A stretch of DNA of 64,000 nt from Danxiaibacter flavus (GCF_041060425.1 NZ_JAULBC010000001.1:434001-498000); one strand, 5' to 3'; shown: positions 6,243 through 15,351, numbered from the stretch's first letter. Translations and numbers: made by a program. Notes: generated from the sequence alone by a model not told the origin.

Positions 6243-8732
6243 CTACCATTGTGCTGCTTTTTTCTGATCTCTCAAACTGTCGAACGTAACGGTTGGATCT
6301 TTTTCTTCCGGTGCGTTTACAAAGTGTGAGAATCTTTTGCGCAGATGAGGATTATCAACTACCTCCTTCCATTCACATTGATAGTTGTCTACCAGTTGTT
6401 GCATTTCTCTTTCCATTTGTTCTGCAATGCCCAGGCTGTCATTGACTACTACATTGCGCAGGTAGTCTATGCCGCCATCCATTTTGTTCAGCCAGGTTGC
6501 AGTGCGTGTAAGCGGGTCGGCCGTCTTAATGTAGAACATCAGGAAGCGGTCAATGTATTTAATGCAGGTCTCGCTGTCTATATCTGTAGCCAGCAATAAC
6601 GCATGCTGTGGTTTAGATCCGCCATTGCCGCATACATATAAGTTCCAGCCTTTTTCGGTTGCAATAATGCCAAAGTCTTTTGATTGGGCTTCTGCGCATT
6701 CGCGGATGCAGCCGGATACCGCGGATTTAATTTTGTGCGGTGCCCTTAGGCCTCTGTATCTTTCTTCTACCTGGATGGCGAAGCTTACGCTATCCTGCAA
6801 TCCAAACCGGCACCATGTAGATCCTACGCAGCTCTTTACTGTTCGCAATGCTTTACCATATGCGTGCCCGCTTTCAAATCCGGCCTCAATCAACTCTTCC
6901 CAAATCAGCGGAAGATCGCTTACATGTGCGCCGAAAAGGTCTATGCGTTGTCCACCCGTAATCTTAGTATATAAGTTATATTTCTTCGCAACCTGTCCTA
7001 TTACGATTAGTTTGTCCGGCGTAATCTCTCCGCCGGGTATTCTTGGTACAACTGAGTAGGTGCCGCCTTTTTGAATGTTTGCCAGGTAGCGGTCGTTGGA
7101 GTCCTGTGCGGTGTCATTGCCTTTTGTCAGGATCATCTCGTTCCACAAGCTCGCGATAATTGAACTGACTACCGGTTTGCAAATTTCACAACCGTCGCCA
7201 TGTCCAATTGTGTCTATTACTTCATTGAAGGAGGTAAGTTCTTTTAGTTTGATCAGATCATACAGTTCCTGTCTGGAATAGTCAAAGTGCTCACAAATGG
7301 TGGTCCGTATATATTTGCCCTGCTGCTTCATTGTGTAAAGCATCAGGTCCTTAAGCATTGGTGCACAGCCTCCGCAACCGGTTCCGGCTTTTGTACATTT
7401 TTTTATAGCGTCAACACTCTCGCAGCCGGATGTTACGGCATTGCAGATGTCTTCTTTGGTAATTCCTTCGCAACTGCAGATCAGTGCATCATTCGGCAGG
7501 CTCTCAACGCCTGCGGTTTTATTTTCTGAGCTTCTCGACCCAAACAGCAGGTCTTCTGCATTTGCCGGAAGAATGATGTTGTTCTTGCAGGTTTGCAACA
7601 GCATGTTGTAGGCTGAGGCATCACCAATTAAAATGCCGCCTAACAGGTACTTGCCGTCCGGAGAAATATTGATTCGTTTGTAAACGCCCTTGCTATTGTC
7701 GTTAAATACAACCGTCTTGCATTCGTGTTCGGCGGCGAATGGTGCACCGAAGCTGGCTACATCCACACCAATCAGTTTCAGCTTTGTGCTCATGTCAAAT
7801 CCCTGAAACTTTCTATCGCCACCGGTAATATGTGTAGCTGCTACTTCAGCCATTTCATAACCCGGTGCAACAAGCCCATAGATCATACTGTTGTATAAAG
7901 CGCATTCGCCAATTGCATAAATGCAGTCATCGTTAGTTTGCATAAAATCATTAACAACAATGCCGCCCCGTTGTCCTGTGTTTAATCCACTGTTTTTGGC
8001 CAGCTCATCTCTTGGAATAATGCCTGCTGAGATAATAAGGATGTCTGTTTTCAGGTGTGATTGATCTGCAAATTTCAATCCGTCAATACAACCATTTCCG
8101 GTTATCTCAGATGTCTGTTTGCTGGTGTGAACGGTGAGGCCCAGTTCTTTTAATTGGGAAGTCAGCACAGATGAAGCGGCTTCGTCTATTTGGCGTGGCA
8201 TTAGCCTGGGTGCGAATTCTATAACATGCGTGTCGGTTATGCCCAGGTCCAGAAGGGCCTTTGCTGCTTCCAATCCAAGCAGTCCCCCGCCGATAACTGC
8301 GCCGGTGCTTGCTTTTTTAGCAAAGTCTGTGATCATTTCCAGATCCTCAATGGTGCGGTAAACAAATACGCCATCTTTTTCCATTCCCGGAATAGATGGT
8401 GTAAAAGCTGAAGAGCCGGTCGCCAGCACAAGGTAATCGTACGATTCAATAGTGCCTTTATGGGATTCTATAACCTTGTTTTGTCTGTCAATTTTCTTTA
8501 CGGGGTCACCTGTATGTAATATTATATTATTTTCTATATACCATGCACCTGGAGCTAATGTCAGGTCCTCTGCAGATTTTCCTGAAAAGAATTCGCTAAG
8601 GTGAACCCTGTCATAAGCGGGCCTCACCTCTTCGCCAAAAACTACCAGCTCAATATTCACGCCCTGTTTGGCGATTATTTTCTCGCAGAATTTATATCCA
8701 ACCATGCCATTTCCTATTACAACAATTTTCAT
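6243..8732 (-). CDS. nirB: Assimilatory nitrite reductase [NAD(P)H], large subunit NirB
   Basis: 829 residues, full length for NirB, a cytosolic enzyme that reduces nitrite to ammonium. Domains in order: FAD-binding Rossmann (IGNGMVG, 6-12), NAD-binding Rossmann (IGGGLLGLE, 147-155), a BFD-like [2Fe-2S] domain with C419/C421 and C453/C456, a second shorter Cys-containing BFD-like stretch (~465-525), a nitrite/sulfite reductase ferredoxin-like half domain (~560-625), and the siroheme/[4Fe-4S] domain with C635, C641, C675 and C679. All expected cofactor cysteines are present. The siroheme methyltransferase gene is divergent upstream. No nirD small-subunit gene is visible on either side. Confidence 0.96.
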   Translation of the reverse strand: MKIVVIGNGMVGYKFCEKIIAKQGVNIELVVFGEEVRPAYDRVHLSEFFSGKSAEDLTLAPGAWYIENNIILHTGDPVKKIDRQNKVIESHKGTIESYDYLVLATGSSAFTPSIPGMEKDGVFVYRTIEDLEMITDFAKKASTGAVIGGGLLGLEAAKALLDLGITDTHVIEFAPRLMPRQIDEAASSVLTSQLKELGLTVHTSKQTSEITGNGCIDGLKFADQSHLKTDILIISAGIIPRDELAKNSGLNTGQRGGIVVNDFMQTNDDCIYAIGECALYNSMIYGLVAPGYEMAEVAATHITGGDRKFQGFDMSTKLKLIGVDVASFGAPFAAEHECKTVVFNDNSKGVYKRINISPDGKYLLGGILIGDASAYNMLLQTCKNNIILPANAEDLLFGSRSSENKTAGVESLPNDALICSCEGITKEDICNAVTSGCESVDAIKKCTKAGTGCGGCAPMLKDLMLYTMKQQGKYIRTTICEHFDYSRQELYDLIKLKELTSFNEVIDTIGHGDGCEICKPVVSSIIASLWNEMILTKGNDTAQDSNDRYLANIQKGGTYSVVPRIPGGEITPDKLIVIGQVAKKYNLYTKITGGQRIDLFGAHVSDLPLIWEELIEAGFESGHAYGKALRTVKSCVGSTWCRFGLQDSVSFAIQVEERYRGLRAPHKIKSAVSGCIRECAEAQSKDFGIIATEKGWNLYVCGNGGSKPQHALLLATDIDSETCIKYIDRFLMFYIKTADPLTRTATWLNKMDGGIDYLRNVVVNDSLGIAEQMEREMQQLVDNYQCEWKEVVDNPHLRKRFSHFVNAPEEKDPTVTFDSLRDQKKAAQW

Positions 8733-8783
8733 AGTTAGCTATTTGGTTAATAAATTAGTTTTAATAGTAATATTTGTATTGTG

Positions 8784-8810
8784 ATTTAAAAATAATCAAA
8801 AATTGATTCA
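8784..8810. promoter_or_regulatory. Overlapping dyad sites in the nirB/cobA divergent promoter
   Basis: TGATT-N7-AATCA at 8784-8800 overlaps AATCAA-AAA-TTGATT at 8796-8810, in the 165-bp AT-rich gap between the divergent nirB and methyltransferase genes. TGAT/ATCA half-sites are of the CRP/FNR kind, and a Crp/Fnr regulator is encoded 1 kb away. The spacings differ from the canonical TTGAT-N4-ATCAA, so the assignment to that regulator is tentative. Confidence 0.45.
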
Positions 8811-8906
8811 GTAATATTATTAATATCGTATTTAAACAGTTTTTTAATGTAAATGTTGATTGTTTTTTATGGTTTATGATATATTTTTAATAATAAAATG
8901 TGTTAT

Positions 8907-9671
8907 ATGGAATCAACATTATATTTAACGGGAGCGGGTCCGGGTGATCCGGAGTTGATTACACTAAAGGCTATACGGGTGTTAAAAAAGGCAGATGTTA
9001 TTTTATATGACGCGTTGGTTAATGAGGAGTTATTGAGTTACGCGTCTCCTTCTGCGCTTAAGGTTTTTGTTGGAAAAAGGTTCGGATGTCATGCTTTGTC
9101 TCAGCAGGAAATTAATTTACTTATTATAGAGTATGGTTTAAAGCACAGAAATATCGTCCGTTTAAAAGGAGGCGATCCCTTTGTCTTTGGTCGTGCACAG
9201 GAGGAAATTGATACTGCGAGAAGTGCGGGAATGCGTGTGGAAGTGGTGCCGGGAATAAGTAGTGCGTTGGCCGTTCCTGCCGGTTCCATGATTCCGCTTA
9301 CCTGCCGCGGCGTCAATGAGAGTTTTTGGGTGGCTACAGGCACAACCAAAAGCGGAGAGATTTCTTCCGATGTGTATCTCGCCGCAAAATCGTCCGCGAC
9401 AATTGTGTTACTTATGGCCATGAGTAAGCTTGAGCAGATAGTGGACATATTCATTGAAGCAGGAAAACGCAATTGCCCCGTAGCAATAATACAGGATGGT
9501 ACAACCTCACGGCAAAAATCTGTAACCGGTACTATAAATGATATAGCACTTAAAGCTGCTTACGCGGGTATTACCAATCCCGCAATAATAATAATAGGTG
9601 AAGTTGTAAATATTAATGCTGTGGATGAAATGGTTCGCCTGCATCCGGATTATGCACGCCAAACCGCTTAA
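8907..9671 (+). CDS. cobA: Uroporphyrinogen-III C-methyltransferase (SUMT)
   Basis: 254 residues from the second ATG (MESTLYLTGAGPGDP); an ATG three codons upstream is also possible. The enzyme transfers two methyl groups from SAM to uroporphyrinogen III, giving precorrin-2 for siroheme. Family signatures: LTGAGPGDPELITLKA near the N-terminus, ADVILYDALV, the RLKGGDPFVFGR SAM-binding loop, VVPGISSALAVPA and a C-terminal ITNPAIIIIGEVV. It is a single-domain SUMT; no CysG-type dehydrogenase/chelatase part is attached. It is divergent from nirB, whose product needs siroheme, so the two are probably co-regulated. Confidence 0.95.
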   Translation: MESTLYLTGAGPGDPELITLKAIRVLKKADVILYDALVNEELLSYASPSALKVFVGKRFGCHALSQQEINLLIIEYGLKHRNIVRLKGGDPFVFGRAQEEIDTARSAGMRVEVVPGISSALAVPAGSMIPLTCRGVNESFWVATGTTKSGEISSDVYLAAKSSATIVLLMAMSKLEQIVDIFIEAGKRNCPVAIIQDGTTSRQKSVTGTINDIALKAAYAGITNPAIIIIGEVVNINAVDEMVRLHPDYARQTA

Positions 9672-9801
9672 ACATTTATTCAATCTTGCATATGCTATTA
9701 GCCTAAATTAAATTAATGTAACCGGCAAATTCTAACTTCGTTCTTAGAATATGTATCTTGAGTTTCGGATGTGATCAGGATATTAAAAGAAATTTTTTTA
9801 C

Positions 9802-10491
9802 ATGAAGAAGAGTAAGGCTGGATGCGATCTGCAAACCTGTTACCTATGCCGTTTATCCATGAAAGAGTGGAAGCCTGCGATTGGTGCGGCCAAAACAAAC
9901 ATTGTTTTAAAGAAAGGCGAAGTATTGTTTAGCGAAGATGAAGAAGTGAAAGGAATGTACTTTGTTTACGACGGAACGATAAAGGTTCATAAAAAATGGG
10001 GCGATGATAAGGATTTGCTCTTACGTTTTGCAACCAAAGGAGATATAGTCGGGCACAGAGGGATTGGAAGTGGTAATGTGTATCCGGTATCAGCAACTGC
10101 ACTTGAATCATCAACAGTCTGCTATGTTGACCTTGACTTCTTCAATGCTTCACTAACCTGCAATCAACACCTGACGCAGGAGTTGCTTAAGTTTTATGCA
10201 CAGGAACTGTATGAGTCGGAAAAAAATATGCGCAACCTTGCTCATATGCCTGTTAAGGGGCGGCTTGCCAATGCATTCTTGTCTCTCAGGAAAAAATTTG
10301 GGGAGACTAAGGACGGCGCTTTGAATATTGAACTCAGTCGCCAGGATCTTGCATCTTACACCGGGGCCACTTATGAGACTGTCTTCAGGATATTAAATGA
10401 AATGCTGAATGAAGGTCTTGTGGAAATTGATCGTAAAAAAATCATACTAAAAAAGATTGAAGAGCTGGAAGGGCTGACAATGCCTGAATAG
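9802..10491 (+). CDS. Crp/Fnr-family transcriptional regulator with N-terminal cysteine cluster
   Basis: 229 residues. A cyclic-nucleotide-binding-like beta-roll spans ~25-125 (KKGEVLFSEDEEVKGMYFV, then DGTIKVHKK), followed by the dimerisation helix (~125-150) and a Crp-type winged HTH (~150-215) with a recognition helix around SRQDLASYTGATYETVFR (179-196). C8, C13 and C16 precede the sensor domain, with C107 and C120 further along. This resembles FNR-type [4Fe-4S] regulators, though the spacing (C-x4-C-x2-C) is not that of E. coli FNR. The recognition helix has ETVFR in place of FNR's ETISR. A role in controlling the nitrite genes upstream is inferred from location. Confidence 0.88.
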   Translation: MKKSKAGCDLQTCYLCRLSMKEWKPAIGAAKTNIVLKKGEVLFSEDEEVKGMYFVYDGTIKVHKKWGDDKDLLLRFATKGDIVGHRGIGSGNVYPVSATALESSTVCYVDLDFFNASLTCNQHLTQELLKFYAQELYESEKNMRNLAHMPVKGRLANAFLSLRKKFGETKDGALNIELSRQDLASYTGATYETVFRILNEMLNEGLVEIDRKKIILKKIEELEGLTMPE

Positions 10492-10547
10492 CTTGTTTAT
10501 TCCTACTCTATATAATCTTATTGTATAAATGTTGGGTTGTTACGACC

Positions 10548-10615
10548 AGGAACGATGTGCACTTATTCTCTGTGCACCTCAGTGTCTTCTCCGTGTCACT
10601 CTGTGTAACCCTATT
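10548..10615. repeat. 'Tgtgcacctcagtgtcttc' type dispersed repeat
   Basis: A degenerate run of words of the kind 'ctctgtgtaac' and 'gtgtcttctccgtgtcac'. Relatives occur at 18251-18295, 28073-28156, 32452-32490, 51541-51640, 54520-54620 and 59680-59726, in both orientations, always between genes. No ORF is supported. Confidence 0.6.
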
Positions 10616-10707
10616 TCTCTTTTAAAGAAAAGGTATGATTGCTGCCACATTAATAAGCGTAATCGTTAATGCTGTATTTTAAACGCAATTAGTTCTCCAT
10701 TGTTAAT

Positions 10708-11343
10708 TCACGCATTCATCTTGTACGCAAAAGATTCAAATATTTTCTTCAACCCACTCCAGTCTTCTGTTGCAATCAGCTCTTTGGGGAACAAGCTGCT
10801 TCCGAGGCCGAGTGCTTTTGCACCTGCCTGCATAAAGTCGGTACAGTTATCCAGCGTTACTCCTCCCGTAGGCATCAATTTAATCTTGTTCAGCGGCGCA
10901 AGAACTTCTTTAATGTATTCTGGTCCCAGCCTTGTTGCCGGAAATATTTTTACCATACTGGCGCCCAGCGTCCATGCTTTATAGATTTCAGTAGGGGTGT
11001 AACCTCCCGGGAAAACAGGAATATCTGCATTTACACAAGCCGTAATAACATCTTCATTAACTATTGGTGTTACTATAAATTGAGCGCCGGCCGAGATGGC
11101 TGCATCAAGCTCTGCAAGTGTGCAAACAGTGCCTGCGCCAATATTTAAGCGATCTCCAAAATTGTCGGCAATTTCTTTTATGGTGGTTGTGGCTGCAGCG
11201 GAGTTCATGGTTATTTCAAGGTTGGTAAGCCCTCCGTCAATATAAGTGCTCACCAGCTTTTGCATAATGTGTAGCGGTAAATTTCTCATGATACCCACTA
11301 TCGGTACTTTCTCAAATCGTTCCCATGAAAAAGGTGTTTTCAT
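10708..11343 (-). CDS. KDPG/KDPGal-type class I aldolase
   Basis: 211 residues, a typical single TIM-barrel of the Eda/DgoA family, which splits 2-keto-3-deoxy-6-phospho-sugar acids into pyruvate and glyceraldehyde-3-phosphate. Family residues are visible: the catalytic Glu in LEITM (E43), GAGTV (69-73), FIVTP (89-93), a PVFPGGYTPTE loop and the Schiff-base lysine in VKIFPA (K132), then PTGGV. It lies 436 bp from a 2-keto-3-deoxygalactonokinase gene on the same strand, which favours a galactonate/galacturonate-type substrate, but sequence alone does not separate KDPG from KDPGal. Confidence 0.92.
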   Translation of the reverse strand: MKTPFSWERFEKVPIVGIMRNLPLHIMQKLVSTYIDGGLTNLEITMNSAAATTTIKEIADNFGDRLNIGAGTVCTLAELDAAISAGAQFIVTPIVNEDVITACVNADIPVFPGGYTPTEIYKAWTLGASMVKIFPATRLGPEYIKEVLAPLNKIKLMPTGGVTLDNCTDFMQAGAKALGLGSSLFPKELIATEDWSGLKKIFESFAYKMNA

Positions 11344-11414
11344 TTGTATCTGTGTTTGCGTTAATTAAAACATTGCTATTTGCAAATATCAATATCTTTT
11401 GGTTAAGTATACAT

Positions 11415-11540
11415 TGTCAACTTTGCGAGATGTTTCCTGCCATTCACCATCCTGGCTAATAAAAAAAGTAATCACGCTGCACTTATAGCGACTACATAAG
11501 AAAGTCAGCATCCGCATCGTTACCTCGACGGGGAATTTGG
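11415..11540. repeat. Palindromic MITE-like element, degenerate copy
   Basis: Contains GTCAACTTTGCGAGATGT at the left and CATCCGCATCGTTACCTCGA at the right, the same word order as the better copies at 25391-25531 and 37482-37871. The terminal inverted repeat is eroded here. No ORF lies in it. Confidence 0.5.
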
Positions 11541-11596
11541 TTTGCCACATTCAAAATTATTATGAGAGATCATTACATAAGCTGATTGCCTTCGAT

Positions 11597-11730
11597 TCAT
11601 TGCCGTCTGCTTTAGCTGACGGACAGTGGTTGATCTTTAAAACCGGGCTTTAGCCCAAAAAAAAGGATTGTGTGGCTAAAGCCATATTCAATTAGTTTCG
11701 TTTTCCGTCAGCTAAAGCAGACGGCAATGA
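11597..11730. repeat. 27-bp perfect inverted repeat with internal small hairpins
   Basis: The arm at 11597-11623 is the exact reverse complement of 11704-11730. The 80-bp centre contains GGGCT-TT-AGCCC and GGCT-AA-AGCC mini-hairpins. It sits in the gene-free stretch 11344-11779, between the aldolase and the kinase. Its construction resembles the hairpin strings at 3968-4100 and 37550-37696. Confidence 0.8.
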
Positions 11731-11779
11731 CGCTCGACATTGACAACTCTTAATTAATCGACATTGATTTGCAATATTA

Positions 11780-12766
11780 CTAACAATATAATTTTTGCGT
11801 TCTCTTCCATATATGCACATGTCCCTCAGTTACAGCATTGCCACCGTCAACGATCTGAATGGATACATCCTGCTGTGCAAATAAAAGATTCAATGCAGCC
11901 TGGTAGTATTGTGCAAGTGCCGTATTACTCACTATCTGTATAAATGGAAAAGGTTGTTGTTGCAGATCTTTTAATTCAGAACCGATCAGCAAGCCTGTGA
12001 GGTAATAGTAATTTTCTTCATTAGTGCATTGTTGAAATAATTGGTTGGTGCGTATGTGAAACAGGTGGTTTAGCAAATTGCCTTGCAGACTTTCTGTAAC
12101 TCCCTTATTAAAAAAATGCAGATTGTTTCCTGCCGATAGATTGCGGCCTTCAGTAACGCTCACAGAAAGAATGCTTTTTTGGGACAGCAGGTTAAAGATC
12201 TCCCCGGTCATATATGTTTTGAATGTAACGACCCTGCCATTGTGTATAGCAATATGTTTGGAGTGTGTTCCGGGAAAAATAAAAAGTTGTTCATGTGTTT
12301 CCGCGGCCTGGTGACAGCCTGCGAGTTGTGTCTCTTCTCCGCGCATTACATCGTTACCCGTTCTTGCTCCTGAAATAACGAGCGTCTCATGCGGAAATGA
12401 AGTGCTTGCAGGGATCGTGTGTATTGAAAGATCTGATCCGTCCACAAGAAACGGAACGTCCTTATAGGGTAATTCAATCATCCCAATGCTGGAACTGGCC
12501 ATTCCTGAAATAACAACCGGTACATTCTTCAGTTGAATGTTCTGTTGTTTTTCTAATGCTTCAATTCCATTTCGTATTTGTGCCAGGTAAAACTCCAGGC
12601 GGGTGTCAGGTTTTTCGCCTGCTTCTTTCCATTGCTGATAAGTCTGGGTGATTCCTGACTGTGATTCAAATTCGGCTATCGTTGAATTGCTGTCGGTATC
12701 AACGAGGCGCAAACGAAAATTTGACGTCCCCCAGTCACAGCTTAAAATAGATTGAGTTGGTTGCAT
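11780..12766 (-). CDS. dgoK: 2-dehydro-3-deoxygalactonokinase (DgoK family)
   Basis: 328 residues, usual length for DgoK, which phosphorylates 2-keto-3-deoxygalactonate with ATP. The N-terminus has the sugar-kinase phosphate-1 motif CDWGTSNFRLRLVD (~10-23). GMASSSIGM, ISGARTGNDVMRGEE, FPGTHSKHI and a YMTGEIFNLL region match the family, and IVDGGNAVTEG is near the C-terminus. It is upstream of the aldolase on the same strand. Together they form the lower De Ley-Doudoroff-type route. The gap between them is filled by repeats. Confidence 0.88.
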   Translation of the reverse strand: MQPTQSILSCDWGTSNFRLRLVDTDSNSTIAEFESQSGITQTYQQWKEAGEKPDTRLEFYLAQIRNGIEALEKQQNIQLKNVPVVISGMASSSIGMIELPYKDVPFLVDGSDLSIHTIPASTSFPHETLVISGARTGNDVMRGEETQLAGCHQAAETHEQLFIFPGTHSKHIAIHNGRVVTFKTYMTGEIFNLLSQKSILSVSVTEGRNLSAGNNLHFFNKGVTESLQGNLLNHLFHIRTNQLFQQCTNEENYYYLTGLLIGSELKDLQQQPFPFIQIVSNTALAQYYQAALNLLFAQQDVSIQIVDGGNAVTEGHVHIWKRTQKLYC

Positions 12767-12783
12767 AAACGGAATTTACTGAT

Positions 12784-12817
12784 TTTGTTGTACGAATCCA
12801 TTCGTATAATATCTTTT
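12784..12817 (+). promoter_or_regulatory. Putative promoter with 16-bp palindromic operator
   Basis: A TTTG at 12784-12787 and TATCTTTT at 12810-12817 approximate the Bacteroidota -33/-7 boxes with a 22-nt spacer. Between them lies the perfect palindrome TACGAAT-CC-ATTCGTA (12791-12806). The position, about 85 bp before the ATG of the TonB-linked barrel gene, suits a repressor site. The regulator is not known. Confidence 0.4.
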
Positions 12818-12900
12818 CCGTTTATCCTTATTTGCTTTCATTGTTGCTGCTAAGCTGACAACTTGCATCAAAATACAATTTAGACCATTAAATAGCTGCA

Positions 12901-15351
12901 ATGATTCAGATTAAGAAAATTACTCTTTTGGGCCTGCTTTTCCTCTTAATAACGGGCCTTGCATTTGCGCAGGGTAATGCCGGAAAAATAGTCGGGACTG
13001 TTAAAAGCGGAGGGAAAAGTATAGAAGGGGCTACTGTATCATTGCTCTCTTCAAAAGATTCATCTCTGGTGAAAATGGTTGTTTCCGATAAGGATGGGAA
13101 TTATGTGATAAATAAAATCACATCCGGCAAATACTTGATATCAGTTGCCGCGTTAAACTATACAACAACCTATTCAAAAGAAATAGCTGTAGTGAAGGAC
13201 GGAGATTACGTAACTGCAGGGGCGATAGAGTTGGTTGCTGCGGCAAACGGGCTGGCGAATGTGACGGTAGCAACTAAAAGACCGGCAATCGAAGCAAGGC
13301 CGGATAAGATGGTTGTAAATGTGGATGCAGCTGTTACCAATGTCGGTTCAACCGCATTAGAAGTTTTGGAAAAATCTCCGGGCGTGGTGGTTGATAAGGA
13401 TGGTAATATAAGCCTGAATGGTAAGTCCGGTGTAACGGTAATGATTGATGGAAAGCCTTCGTATGTTTCCGGTGCCGATCTTACCAACTTGTTAAGCAGC
13501 ATGAATGCCAACCAGCTTGACCAGATCGAGCTGATGAGTAATCCTTCCTCGAAGTTTGATGCAGCAGGTAATTCCGGGATCATCAATATCAAGACTAAAA
13601 AGAATAAAGCCAAAGGGTTTAACGGCAGCGTTACAGCCAGCTATGGTCAGGGGCGTTATCCGAAAACCAACAACAGCCTGAACCTGAACTATCGCAACGG
13701 AAAATTCAATGTGTTTATGAACTATGCATTGAATGGCGGGCAAGGGTTTGGCGATCTCCATATTATGCGTACTTATACAGGTTCCGATGGTAAAGTGACG
13801 TCCATTTTTGACCAACCTACGCACTTTAAAGGAAGCAATCTTACAAATAGTTTAAAAGTAGGAATGGATTATTATTTGTCACAAAAAACTACGATCGGAT
13901 TTGTCGCCAATGGTTTTATAACCAACCGCACAGGGAAAAACAATAGCACAGGTTATCTACAGGATGCCAGCGGTAATACGGATTCTATCGCGCAAACAAA
14001 TAGCAGGGATGATAGTCATTGGACAAATGGATCCTTTAATCTTAACCTGCGACATCAGTTTGATTCAGCGCGTGAGCTAACAGCCGATGCTGATTATATC
14101 CGGTACGGTGCAACTAATACGCAGAATTTTATCAATCATTCTTATTATCCGGATGGGACAGATATCTCCATGGATATTTTGCGGGGCAATCTGCCATCAG
14201 ATATCCGGATCTATTCTTTTAAATCAGACTACACTCAAAGTTTTAAGAAAAGTCTTAAACTTGAAACCGGCATAAAGACAAGCTACGTTAAGACCGATAA
14301 CACCGCAGACTATTATAACTGGTATAATAATGACTGGAAAATTGACTATGAAAAGACCAATCATTTTATTTATGAAGAAAATATCAATGCAGCATACGCC
14401 AACCTGAATAAGCAATGGAAGAAATTCAGTCTGCAGCTTGGCTTGCGTTTTGAAAATACAAACTATAAAGGCCATCAGCTGGGTAATGAACAACGAAAAG
14501 ACTCTGCTTTTAATCGCACTTATAACAACCTGTTTCCAACCTTGTACACAAGCTATAATGTTGACAGCAGTAATCAGCTGACCGTTTCTTACGGGCGCCG
14601 CATTGACCGGCCCGCTTACCAGGACCTGAATCCTTTTCTGTTCTTCATTAACAAGTACACATACGCACAGGGTAACCCATTTTTATTGCCGCAGTATACA
14701 AACAATCTTGAGTTGAGCCATGTGTGGAAGAATAAAATAACAACCACTTTAAGCTATAGTAAAACAACACAATACTTTACCAATATTTTCAGAACGGAAG
14801 GAGAGGTGACTATTTTAACCGATGGTAATCTTGGCGAAATGAAAAACTTTGGAGCCCGCGTTAACTGGCAACAAGATGTTGTGAAATGGTGGAACGTAAA
14901 TATTAATGTAAATGCGAATTATAAAAAAGTAAATGGTTTTGCCAATGGTTCGGGCATTGTAAGTGCGGCATGGAACGGCCAGTTAAATGTGAACAACCAA
15001 TTCAAATTTGAAAAAGGTTGGGCTGCAGAACTCTCCGGCTTTTACAATAGCAAGGATATAGAAGGTCAATTTATCATCGGGCCGTTTGGACAGGTCTCCG
15101 CCGGTGTGTCAAAACAGGTCTTGAAAAACAAAGGAACAGTGAAGTTGAATGTCCGCGATATCTTCTATACACAGGTGATAGACGGCCACATCAAATACCA
15201 GAATGTTAACGAACATTTCATTCAAAGCCGTGATTCACGCGTTGTAAATATTTCCTTCACCTGGCGCTTCGGCAAGCCGCTGAAAGATGCTCCCCGCAAG
15301 AAAAACGACAACGGCGCCAGCGAAGAACAGAACAGGGTTAAAGCGGGATAG
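12901..15351 (+). CDS. TonB-dependent receptor-like outer-membrane barrel protein (OMP_b-brl_3 type)
   Basis: 816 residues. The signal peptide ends near AFAQ (residue ~24). A carboxypeptidase-regulatory-like domain covers ~28-110 (GKIVGTVKSGGKSIEGA at its start). A plug-like domain covers ~125-235, with ALEVLEKSPGVVVDKDG, a VMIDGKPSYVSG motif, IELMSNPSSKFDAAG and IINIKTKK, all typical of this family. The rest is a beta-barrel. It is not a SusC: there is no SusD gene next to it and the plug is of the OMP_b-brl_3 kind. The substrate is unknown. It is divergent from dgoK and precedes a GH78 gene. Confidence 0.88.
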   Translation: MIQIKKITLLGLLFLLITGLAFAQGNAGKIVGTVKSGGKSIEGATVSLLSSKDSSLVKMVVSDKDGNYVINKITSGKYLISVAALNYTTTYSKEIAVVKDGDYVTAGAIELVAAANGLANVTVATKRPAIEARPDKMVVNVDAAVTNVGSTALEVLEKSPGVVVDKDGNISLNGKSGVTVMIDGKPSYVSGADLTNLLSSMNANQLDQIELMSNPSSKFDAAGNSGIINIKTKKNKAKGFNGSVTASYGQGRYPKTNNSLNLNYRNGKFNVFMNYALNGGQGFGDLHIMRTYTGSDGKVTSIFDQPTHFKGSNLTNSLKVGMDYYLSQKTTIGFVANGFITNRTGKNNSTGYLQDASGNTDSIAQTNSRDDSHWTNGSFNLNLRHQFDSARELTADADYIRYGATNTQNFINHSYYPDGTDISMDILRGNLPSDIRIYSFKSDYTQSFKKSLKLETGIKTSYVKTDNTADYYNWYNNDWKIDYEKTNHFIYEENINAAYANLNKQWKKFSLQLGLRFENTNYKGHQLGNEQRKDSAFNRTYNNLFPTLYTSYNVDSSNQLTVSYGRRIDRPAYQDLNPFLFFINKYTYAQGNPFLLPQYTNNLELSHVWKNKITTTLSYSKTTQYFTNIFRTEGEVTILTDGNLGEMKNFGARVNWQQDVVKWWNVNINVNANYKKVNGFANGSGIVSAAWNGQLNVNNQFKFEKGWAAELSGFYNSKDIEGQFIIGPFGQVSAGVSKQVLKNKGTVKLNVRDIFYTQVIDGHIKYQNVNEHFIQSRDSRVVNISFTWRFGKPLKDAPRKKNDNGASEEQNRVKAG

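Noticed and set aside
6553..7059. 168-residue plus-strand ORF opposite nirB
   Set aside because: It is antisense to an intact NirB with all motifs; no family resemblance and no upstream signals.
12901..15351. SusC annotation for the TonB-linked barrel
   Set aside because: No SusD gene adjoins it and the plug motifs are of the OMP_b-brl_3 type.
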